Source: Dallia pectoralis
Lineage: Eukaryota; Chordata; Actinopteri; Esociformes; Umbridae
NCBI GenBank assembly: GCA_029465975.1
Contig: CM055754.1
Coordinates: 337,921-401,920, forward strand
Direction: 5' to 3'
Length of the DNA stretch: 64,000 nucleotides
Below are positions 55,691 through 64,000 of this stretch, piece after piece. How positions within the stretch are numbered: the first letter of the stretch is position 1; the number at the start of each line of letters is the position of its first letter. A program made the position numbers and the translations under genes. Below the pieces are notes generated by a model. That model ran no database searches, was not told the DNA's origin, and saw nothing but the letters and a program-made list of their open reading frames with translations.

Positions 55691-56009
55691 CGCAGCATCT
55701 CAAAAGTCGTTGCAGTCAAGGTAATGGTCTGTTTGGTATGTTTTATGTTGAAGCATATTAAAAAATGTAAAGATATTAAAGTAGATGTTGTTTTTCTATC
55801 GAGCTGTTATTTAACTAGCTAGCTTAACTAATGTAAGTAAGCTAACTCGCAACATTAGCTAGCTTATCTTCTATTAATTACCTTAGCCTGATGAAATGTG
55901 TAACTTTTACATGCAACCAAAATCATGTCTGCTTTTAGTGCATTTTTGCTGCATAAATTCTAATACTGCTCTTAGAACACCGTGTCGTGTTTAAGTGCAA
56001 CATGCATTT

Positions 56010-56825
56010 GCTGCTCTTAGAGCATTTTGGCTACACACATTCTAATGCCACTCTTAGAGCACCTTATGACATTAGGTCTACAATATGCTGCTCTAAGAGC
56101 ACCTTATGACATTAGGTCTACAATATGCTGCTCTTAGAGCACCTTATGACATTAGGTCTACAATATGCTGCTCTTAGAGCACCTTATGACATTAGGTCTA
56201 CAATATGCTGCTCTTAGATCATCTTATGACATTAGGTCTACAATATGCTGCTCTCAGAGCACCTTATGACATTAGGTCTACAATATGCTGCTCTTAGAGC
56301 ACCTTATGACATTAGGTCTACAATATGCTGCTCTCAGAGCACCTTATGACATTAGGTCTACAATATGCTGCTCTAAGAGCACCTTATGACATTAGGTCTA
56401 CAATATGCTGCTCTTAGAGCACCTTATGACATTAGGTCTACAATATGCTGCTCTTAGAGCACCTTATGACATTAGGTCTACAATATGCTGCTCTTAGAGC
56501 ACCTTATGCCATTAGGTCTACAATATGCTGCTCTTAGATCATCTTATGACATTAGGTCTACAATATGCTGCTCTCAGAGCACCTTATGACATTAGGTCTA
56601 CAATATGCTGCTCTAAGAGCACCTTATGACATTAGGTCTACAATATGCTGCTCTTAGAGCACCTTATGACATTAGGTCTACAATATGCTGCTCTTAGAGC
56701 ACCTTATGACATTAGGTCTACAATATGCTGCTCTAAGAGCACCTTATGACATTAGGTCTACAATATGCTGCTCTAAGAGCACCTTATGACATTAGGTCTA
56801 CAATATGCTGCTCTAAGAGCATTTT
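56010..56825 (+). repeat. Minisatellite, 40 bp unit, about 20 copies, forward arm
   Basis: Unit caatatgctgctcttagagc plus accttatgacattaggtcta. The gctcttagagc part is itself near-palindromic. Lies in intron 1 of the unidentified candidate gene. Confidence 0.97.
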
Positions 56826-56833
56826 GGCTACAT

Positions 56834-57036
56834 ACTCTAAGAGCAGCATATTGTAGACCTAATGTCATAAGGTGCTCTAAGAGCAGCATATTGTAGACCT
56901 AATGTCATAAGGTGCTCTAAGAGCAGCATATTGTAGACCTAATGTCATAAGGTGCTCTAAGAGCAGCATATTGTAGACCTAATGTCATAAGGTGCTCTTA
57001 GAGCAGCATATTGTAGACCTAATGTCATAAGGTGCC
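56834..57036 (-). repeat. Same 40 bp minisatellite, inverted arm, about 5 copies
   Basis: Units are exact reverse complements of the forward array (gctctaagagcagcatattg plus tagacctaatgtcataaggt), starting only about 10 nt after the forward arm (spacer includes ttttggctacatac). Confidence 0.97.
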
Positions 57037-57165
57037 TTCCGGTATTTTTTACATGTTGTAAAAGTGTCTGTATCGGTGGCTATTCTATCCCAGAGCCCCT
57101 GTATCTGTGGCTGCCATGGGTGTGATATATCGAGCCTCTCTATGTCTTTGTTCCTGTCTGTCTAG

Positions 57166-57347
57166 TTTGTGGTGCACTTTTGATGGACCACTCAGTAGAC
57201 TGTGAAATCTTCACAGCACAGTGGCACTAAGCTCCACACTTCCAGAGAGCAATGCGGCTGCCAGTCTACTAATGGGTTATGTCCATCTTGATGGGGAATG
57301 TTCCAGCATTGTATCTTCCCTCTCAGAAGAAGCTGCTGTATTACTAG
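57166..57347 (+). CDS. Unidentified gene, candidate exon 2
   Basis: The acceptor is tctgtctag|TTTG and the donor TACTAG|gtgaag. Frame A starts at ATG 57183 and reads MDHSVDCEIFTAQWH, then TAA at 57228. Frame B reads ALSSTLPESNAAA, LLMGYVHLDGECSS and SLSEEAAVLLG to the donor. Its own ATG is at 57272, and a TGA lies upstream at 57203. Both parts look coding but are one frame apart, which fits a 1-2 nt indel, a sequence error, or translation from the inner ATG. I do not recognise the protein. Confidence 0.4.
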
Positions 57348-57518
57348 GTGAAGATGTATCCATGGATATTTGTTTTAGCATACACAACAAAAACATACTT
57401 TGTTTTTGCATTTTGCAATTAGACACTTGATTTGTGAACTTGTCATTAAAATAATAAAATCGTATAAAAGTGAGCCTTGAATTATTCCTTTTAAAGTTCT
57501 TCACATTTTCTTTTCAAG

Positions 57519-57874
57519 GTCTGAAACAAGGAACAACTGTTCAAATCATTCTATTACCAATGGAAGATGTGCAATACGGTGAAAATGAAGTCACGGTGAA
57601 GCAAGTTAATAGAAAACAATTTCAACAGAGGCCCAGAATCTTCTCATATACACATTTAGAAACTGGCAGTGACACTGTCGTTTATTTGCATAACCCTGCC
57701 TGCTTAAAGCTAGAAAACCAACCAGTGATCTCCAAATTAACATTCTGTCACCTTCAGTGTCTCCTCTGTCATTCCGAAAAACAGGCGAGAGATACAGTCA
57801 CATGGATGGGAGTTATGTTAATTAGGAGGCCGGCCTCCCACTGCTCCATGCTCCTCCTCAAACTGACTAAATGA
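57519..57874 (+). CDS. Unidentified gene, candidate last exon
   Basis: The acceptor ttcttttcaag|GTCTG joins frame B of the exon at 57166-57347 in phase (G|GT gives Gly). It reads LKQGTTVQIILLPMEDVQYG, then NEVTVKQVNRKQFQQRPRIF and TVVYLHNPACLKL, to TGA at 57872-57874. From the inner ATG the product would be 143 aa. The middle has balanced, non-repetitive composition, unusual in this window. The last 40 residues are less convincing. No domain is recognised. It could be an unannotated small gene, a lineage-specific gene or a decayed copy. Confidence 0.4.
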
Positions 57875-58214
57875 CATGTTATGTATTTAAATCCTTTCAA
57901 ATGTCCTTAGTTTAGAGGGGAGCGAGTTGTATTAGTATGGTGAATAATATCACTGTAATTGTGTAACATTTCTACATAGTTTTCACTGGTTTAGCTAAAC
58001 TTTCATATAATGAATGACAAAGATAATATCCATAACTTCTCCCAACAGTCCTAGTATGTGGCCCTTGTCTTTTATTGTGTTAATATACACTGATTCTGTA
58101 ATGTCCCTAATATGCTCATGCTTTATATGTATGATGTCCTGGGTTCAATCCCAGCTTCTCTCCAGGTTGCTGGTGCAAATTAGTATTTATTCGGTTTGAA
58201 TCGTTTGTTTATGA
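57875..58214. other. Unique DNA, no gene seen
   Basis: gggttcaatcccagc at about 58141 resembles a Pol III B box, possibly a SINE scrap. Confidence 0.4.
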
Positions 58215-58365
58215 GGGAATTATCGGTTTGTTTATGAGGGAACAGTGCCCTCTAGTGGTTTGTATGGTGACCTACATAAAATATATGAAGGAACAGTGCA
58301 CTCTAGTGGTTTGTATGGTGAGCTACATAAACTCTGAGGAAAAAGTGCCCTCTAGTGGCTGTATG
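58215..58365 (-). promoter_or_regulatory. Three tandem CTCF-like motifs
   Basis: About 50 bp repeat, three copies. The minus strand reads CCACTAGAGGGCAC at 58258-58245 and 58358-58345 (full match to the CTCF core), and CCACTAGAGTGCAC at 58309-58296 (one mismatch). All are in the same orientation. Confidence 0.5.
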
Positions 58366-58369
58366 GTAT

Positions 58370-58520
58370 CTTATTTAACGTTATTTAACAGGGAGGCCGG
58401 TTGAGAACAAATTCTCATTAACGGCGACCTGGACAAGATAAGGCAAAAAAATGTGCAAGATAACATAGAGTTACATAATAAGTACACAGAACAAAGAAAA
58501 AGCAAAAAAGACAAGGCAGG
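58370..58520 (+). mobile_element. Fragment of a dispersed teleost repeat
   Basis: The stretch ttaacagggaggccggttga, then gagaacaaattctcatt and gcgacctggacaagat, is familiar from a short interspersed repeat seen in many fish genomes. I recognise the sequence but cannot assign a family with certainty. It runs into the 43 bp minisatellite that follows. Confidence 0.4.
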
Positions 58521-58565
58521 CAAAAAATTATTTGCATTATGTCGTTATTTAGAGAAAAAGAGATG

Positions 58566-59496
58566 CACCACCCTGCTGAAACAAGCACAGCTTCAGAATG
58601 GAGAGATGCACCACCCTGCTGAAACAAGCACAGCTTCAGGATGGAGAGATGCACCACCCTGCTGAAACAAGCACAGCTTCAGAATGGAGAGATGCATCAC
58701 CCTGCTGAAACAAGCACAGCTTCAGGATGGAGAGATGCACCACCCTGCTGAAACAAGCACAGCTTCAGAATGGAGAGATGCACCACCCTGCTGAAACAAG
58801 CACAGCTTCAGGATGGAGAGATGCACCACCCTGCTGAAACAAGCACAGCTTCAGGATGGAGAGATGCACCACCCTGCTGAAACAAGCACAGCTTCAGGAT
58901 GGAGAGATGCACCACCCTGCTGAAACAAGCACAGCTTCAGAATGGAGAGATGCACCACCCTGCTGAAACAAGCACAGCTTCAGGATGGAGAGATGCACCA
59001 CCCTGCTGAAACAAGCACAGCTTCAGAATGGAGAGATGCACCACCCTGCTGAAACAAGCACAGCTTCAGGAAGGAGAGATGCACCACCCTGCGGAAACAA
59101 GCACAGCTTCAGAATGGAGAGATGCATCACCCTGCTGAAACAAGCACAGCTTCAGGAAGGAGAGATGCACCACCCTGCTGAAACAAGCACAGCTTCAGAA
59201 TGGAGAGATGCACCACCCTGCTGAAACAAGCACAGCTTCAGAATGGAGAGATGCACCACCCTGCTGAAACAAGCACAGCTTCAGAATGGAGAGATGCACC
59301 ACCCTGCGGAAACAAGCACAGCTTCAGGAAGGAGAGATGCACCACCCTGCTGAAACAAGCACAGCTTCAGAATGGAGAGATGCACCACCCTGCTGAAACA
59401 AGCACAGCTTCAGAATGGAGAGATGCACCACCCTGCTGAAACAAGCACAGCTTCAGAATGGAGAGATGCACCACCCTGCTGAAACAAGCACAGCTT
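58566..59496 (+). repeat. Minisatellite, 43 bp unit, about 21 copies
   Basis: Unit atggagagatgcaccaccct, then gctgaaacaagcacagcttc and aga, with gga, aagg and gcgg variants. Confidence 0.97.
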
Positions 59497-59682
59497 GCCA
59501 GATTAAAACAATATTCATCTTTTTATCGTATGTTACTAAATTATTCTCTTTGATAGTGAACTTTATTAACATCTTGTGAAATTAAGTTAGAGAGTTTGTA
59601 ATTAGTTATGATGTAACGTGTCAGCAACTATGATAAAAGCCTCAAAATGAGATGTAATAATGCCCGTTAACCCGGGGGGAGA

Positions 59683-59998
59683 GCTAGTCCCATTACAAAT
59701 AACCCCTAGTCCCATTACAAATAACCCCTAGTCCCATTACAAATAACCCCTAGTCCCATTACAAATAACCCCTAGTCCCATTACAAATAACCCCTAGTCC
59801 CATTACAAATAACCCCTAGTCCCATTACAAATAACCCCTAGTCCCATTACAAATAACCCCTAGACCCATTACAAAATAACCCCTAGACCCATTACAAAAT
59901 AACCCCTAGACCCATTACAAATAACCCCTAGTCCCATTACAAATAACCCCTAGTCCCATTAGAAAATAACCCCTAGTCCCATTACAAACAACCCCCAG
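59683..59998 (+). repeat. Minisatellite, 23 bp unit, about 14 copies
   Basis: Unit ctagtcccattacaaataac plus ccc, with gaccc and aaaat variants. Confidence 0.97.
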
Positions 59999-60412
59999 TC
60001 TGCTAGCACACTAGTCCCATTACAAATAACCCTGGTCTGCTAGCACACTAGTCCCATTATAAATAACCCTGGTCTGCTAGCACACTAGTCCCATTATAAA
60101 TAACCCTGGTCTGCTAGCACACTAGTCCCATTATAAATAACCCTGGTCTGCTAGCACACTAGTCCCATTATAAATAACCCTGGTCTGCTAGCACACTAGT
60201 CCCATTATAAATAACCCTGGTCTGCTAGCACACTAGTCCCATTATAAATAACCCTGGTCTGCTAGCACACTAGTCCCATTATAAATAACCCTGGTCTGCT
60301 AGCACACTAGTCCCATTATAAATAACCCTGGTCTGCTAGCACACTAGTCCCATTATAAATAACCCTGGTCTGCTAGCACACTAGTCCCATTATAAATAAC
60401 CCTGGTCTGCCA
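59999..60412 (+). repeat. Minisatellite, 37 bp unit, about 11 copies
   Basis: Unit ctagtcccattataaataac plus cctggtctgctagcaca. It shares its first 20 bp with the neighbouring 23 bp array, with a tac to tat change and an added 14 bp. Confidence 0.97.
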
Positions 60413-60681
60413 GCATGCAAAAACGTCACAGATTTTCTCAGCGTTTTCAATGTAAGCACAATTTTCCAACAATGACACTAACAAAAATAAACACAACAAT
60501 TAAATCTGACTACTCAGCTCAACCCAAATGTGGGACTTAATATATGTAACACGTTCCTATACCAGAATAAAACCCGAACAGACACACAAACCATGTTTAA
60601 ACAAACAGTTTATTTTTGCAAGTAGGCATTATGAGCATCAGTGTGAGTTATGACGTGTGAAGAGTTAGGAAACAAATACAG

Positions 60682-61160
60682 CTGATCCAGACTGTGTCAG
60701 ACAGCCACACTACAGCTGATCCAGACTGTGTCAGACAGCCACACTACAGCTGATCCAGACTGTGTCAGACAGCCACACTACAGCTGATCCAGACTGTGTC
60801 AGACAGCCACACTACAGCTGATCCAGACTGTGTCAGACAGCCACACTACAGCTGATCCAGACTGTGTCAGACAGCCACACTACAGCTGATCCAGACTGTG
60901 TCAGACAGCCACACTACAGCTGATCCAGACTGTGTCAGACAGCCACACTACAGCTGATCCAGACTGTGTCAGACAGCCACACTACAGCTGATCCAGACTG
61001 TGTCAGACAGCCACACTACAGCTGATCCAGACTGTGTCAGACAGCCACACTACAGCTGACCCAGACTGTGTCAGACAGCCACACTACAGTTGATCCAGAC
61101 TGTGTCAGACAGCCACACTACAGCTGATCCAGACTGTGTCAGACAGCCACACTACAGCTG
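60682..61160 (+). repeat. Minisatellite, 34 bp unit, 14 copies
   Basis: Unit acagctgatccagactgtgt plus cagacagccacact. Two substitutions seen in all copies. Confidence 0.98.
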
Positions 61161-61375
61161 ATCTTACTGGAAGTAAACAAACTAAGCCACTGTATGTCCT
61201 GCATTTCACTCACATCTGGAGAGGAAACATCTGTCGTCACAAACATTGGAGTCCTAATTATGAGCCTGTGTGCAAAGCTTTGAAACAGTCACCATAATAT
61301 TGGGTTTCTCAGTGTCGCTCATTATGCAGGGGTGCTACAGTTAGAACACAGCTAACCAAATGTCTGTGTCCTGAT

Positions 61376-62062
61376 GTTCTGACCTACCTATGGACCTACC
61401 TATCCTGATGTTCTGACCTACCTATGGACCTACCTGTCCTGATGTTCTGACCTACCTGTCCTGATGTTCTGACCTACCTATGGACCTACCTGTCCTGATG
61501 TTCTGACCTACCTGTCCTGATGTTCTGACCTACCCATGGACCTACCTGTCCTGATGTTCTGACCTACCTATGGACCTACCTGTCCTGATGTTCTGACCTA
61601 CCTATGGACCTACCTGTCCTGATGTTCTGACCTACCTATGGACCTACCTGTCCTGACCTACCTATGGACCTACCTGTCCTGATGTTCTGACCTACCTGTC
61701 CTGACCTACCTATGGACCTACCTGTCCTGATGTTCTGACCTACCTGTCCTGATGTTCTGACCTACCTGTCCTGATGTTCTGACCTACCTATGGACCTACC
61801 TGTCCTGATGTTCTGACCTACCTATGGACCTACCTGTCCTGATGTTCTGACCTACCTGTCCTGATGTTCTGACCTACCTATGGACCTACCTGTCCTGATG
61901 TTCTGACCTACCTATGGACCTACCTGTCCTGATCTACCTGTCCTGACCTACCTGTCCTGATGTTCTGACCTACCTATGGAGCTACGTGTCCTGATGTTCT
62001 GACCTACCTATGGAGCTACCTGTCCTGATGTTCTGACCTACCCATGGACCTACCTGTCATGA
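61376..62062 (+). repeat. Minisatellite, mixed 22/34 bp units
   Basis: Blocks ctgatgttctgacctacc and tatggacctacctgtc combine in irregular order. Confidence 0.96.
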
Positions 62063-63016
62063 TGTATATTGAGATATAAAAGTGCACTCATTTGCTATTT
62101 GTAATGATATTTTTGCTGTATTTGATCCATTTGTGACACTTTGGAATGCAGGAAGCGCTTGTTGCATTAGATAGAAAACATGTTATATTTGGTTTAATCC
62201 TTAAATGCTGCAGTGACCTGCCCAGGTTTAGGAGCGTACAAACCAGTGGATAAAACCCAGCAGGAGATCAAGCTTCTACAGAGCACATTGAACACAGTCT
62301 CCGTGAATGTGGAGCCAAAGACGACTAGCTCACAGATGTTGGTGAATGTGTGACTGAATGAGTTCTAGATGAAAAAACTCATCTCTTTCACTGGAGATGA
62401 CGAAGGCATTACTGATATGAGATACCAGAGTTCTACAGTACAATTAAAAGGAACACAAACAGCTTTTCAGTAATGCCCCAGAATCTGTTCAGGCTAAAGC
62501 ACCAATGGTGTTGTGCATTTGAATACATTCATTGTCATGGCCCATAAGGTTTTATCTGGTGGCCTGTAGTTGCCTTTTGGTGGAGACATCATACAAAGAG
62601 ACTATTGTCTCAGTACGAGTTAACATTCAAGCACACCCACATGCACACCATAGTAAGACATGAGAAACATATATTAACATTTCCATTAAATCTGCACATG
62701 GGCCTCAGTGTAGTAAAATACTTCTTAAGATAGAATAAAAAACAGTGACATTTCTTTATATTTTCATGTAAAACTCAATCCCTTAACCCTAAACAAAATA
62801 GCTTTTTATCCATTTAGTGAAAATATCTCTAGGTTTTTACTGGAAGCCCCCAGGAACTGGAACACATTTCTGTATGAGAAGCAAAAAAAACTTACAACAG
62901 AAGAAGCATTCAGTCATCTGGAAAAGCAAATGTTCTGGATGCCATTACAGATGAGATCCGGACTGAGGAGTTAAAAAGGAAAACATACGAGTCAATAATT
63001 ACACATGATCACGCTG

Positions 63017-63386
63017 TGTCCTCCACCCAGCTAACAGTCAACCTGTATGACTCCGTCCTCCACCCAGATAACAGTCAACCTGTATGACTCCGTCCTCCAC
63101 CCAGCTAACAGTCAACCTGTATGACTCCGTCCTCCACCCAGCTAACAGTCAACCTGTATGACTCCGTCCTCCACCCAGCTAACAGTCAACCTGTATGACT
63201 CCGTCCTCCACCCAGCTAACAGTCAACCTGTATGACTCCGTCCTCCACCCAGCTAACAGTCAACCTGTATGACTCTGTCCTCCACCCAGCTAACAGTCAA
63301 CCTGTATGACTCCGTCCTCCACCCAGCTAACAGTCAACCTGTATGACTCCGTCCTCCACCCAGCTAACAGTCAACCTGTATGACTG
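63017..63386 (+). repeat. Minisatellite, 37 bp unit, about 10 copies
   Basis: Unit gtcctccacccagctaacag plus tcaacctgtatgactcc. Very uniform. Within the probable peli2 3' UTR. Confidence 0.97.
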
Positions 63387-63729
63387 TATAAATAATGCCC
63401 CCCCCCAGAGACCCGTATTAAAACCCTCCATTTCAAATGAGCAGCCATTTTATCTTGACATTTAAAAGCTGGTTATCTGGCAGTTGGGTTTCTGCATTGA
63501 GACCTTGAATGATGTCTCCATGTACACCACACTGCTACCCAGATGCCACCCAGATGCCCAGAAGCCCAAACCAAACACTGTAAGAGACCACAGAGTCTTG
63601 GGTCAATGCAAGTACACCATCAACCTTGTAATAATTTGCTCCTCTTCACAGTTTGGTGATGACAACCAAAACTGAACAGAACGCTCTAAATAACCAGTCA
63701 CACAGTCACACAGCCCATGGTCCCCCAGC

Positions 63730-64000
63730 TCAGTCAATGGGTCCCTGGAAAATTAGCTTGGCACAGCCCTGAGTGAGACTGAGCTGGGTGGCACAGAATG
63801 GGCATGCGGCGTGGAAGGCGTGGGTGCCATGGGGTAGAGGGATCTCTGCCCAGTACTTTGCCGACTTCTCAGAGCACACGTGTCCGCAGGGCACAAAGGC
63901 ATACGTGGGGGCGCCTACATCCACGTAGAAGGCCGGCTCACAGCCCAGCCACAGAGGCACATAGGGGCCCACGGTCCGACACATGGGACACTCCCGTTGG
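63730..64000 (-). CDS. peli2: Pellino E3 ubiquitin ligase, C-terminal exon (partial)
   Basis: The open frame enters from the right edge and ends with TGA (63732-63730), giving 90 residues. It carries the C-terminal part of the RING-like domain: CPMC, then PCGHVC, then HAACPFC. The sequence between (GPYVPLWLGCE, SAKYW.EIPLPHGTHAFHA) and the terminal KLIFQGPID are Pellino hallmarks. Pellino proteins bind phosphorylated IRAK1 and related kinases through an N-terminal FHA-like domain and build K63 or K48 ubiquitin chains in Toll/IL-1 signalling, in the cytosol. The remaining exons lie beyond the window. The choice of peli2 over peli1 or peli3 rests on the FQGPID end and on the PELI2-TMEM260 neighbourhood known in mammals. 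Confidence 0.9.
   Translation of the reverse strand, partial: QRECPMCRTVGPYVPLWLGCEPAFYVDVGAPTYAFVPCGHVCSEKSAKYWAEIPLPHGTHAFHAACPFCATQLSLTQGCAKLIFQGPID

Larger units (their letters stand above)
60609..63729 (-). other. Probable peli2 3' UTR
   Basis: Region downstream of the Pellino stop with no coding potential. Minus-strand poly(A) hexamers are ATTAAA at 62193-62198 and AATAAA at 60609-60614, implying a 3' UTR of about 1.5 or 3.1 kb. It contains three minisatellites (63017-63386, 61376-62062, 60682-61160). The unique part 62063-63016 is AT-rich and has no recognised feature. Confidence 0.4.

Noticed and set aside
58139..58155. tRNA gene, from gggttcaatccc
   Set aside because: Only a B-box-like motif. 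No cloverleaf arms or A box could be paired around it.

Overview
This is a 64 kb piece of a ray-finned fish genome, almost certainly a teleost. The case rests on two vertebrate genes in a conserved neighbourhood, a fish-type Tc1-like transposon remnant, SINE-like pieces, long CA tracts and an extreme density of minisatellites. I cannot name the species. By hand tally about half of the window lies in tandem arrays. I list about 65, with units from 2 to 59 bp, and nearly all have unrelated units.

The main gene is tmem260, an ER protein O-mannosyltransferase, on the minus strand. I reconstructed 16 coding exons between 49095 (start codon) and 18802 (stop). All junctions keep the reading frame and have GT..AG ends. 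The sum is 2085 nt, or 694 residues, close to the 707 of human TMEM260, with no break. The minus-strand C-terminal exon of a Pellino E3 ubiquitin ligase, probably peli2, lies at the right edge (63730-64000, running off the window). peli2 upstream of tmem260 on the same strand is also the mammalian order (PELI2-TMEM260-OTX2). The left 18.8 kb would then be intergenic DNA on the otx2 side; I see no gene there.

Between the two genes, at 55.5-57.9 kb on the plus strand, is a possible small gene that I cannot identify. It has a promoter with CCAAT boxes, four GGCGGGA boxes at exact 20 bp spacing and a TTTGAA element. A phase-compatible exon pair follows. The upstream start lies in a different frame, so it may be broken.

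Layout: 1-18.3 kb, minisatellites and unique DNA; 18.31-18.78 kb, Tc1-like remnant that also carries the likely tmem260 poly(A) signal; 18.8-49.1 kb, tmem260, with most introns holding a different array; 49.1-55.5 kb, AT-rich repeats and possible tmem260 promoter; 55.5-57.9 kb, candidate gene whose intron 1 contains a minisatellite present in both orientations; 58-60.6 kb, CTCF-like motifs, an interspersed repeat and arrays; 60.6-64 kb, probable peli2 3' UTR with three arrays, then its last exon.

The most striking feature is intron 9 of tmem260 (24888-27569). It consists almost wholly of about 120 copies of a 22 bp unit that is a duplicate of the exon 9 / intron 9 boundary, so each copy carries a 5' splice-site sequence. 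Two other tmem260 splice acceptors are built from simple repeats: a 33 nt UG tract at exon 8 and a 0.6 kb pyrimidine array at exon 3.
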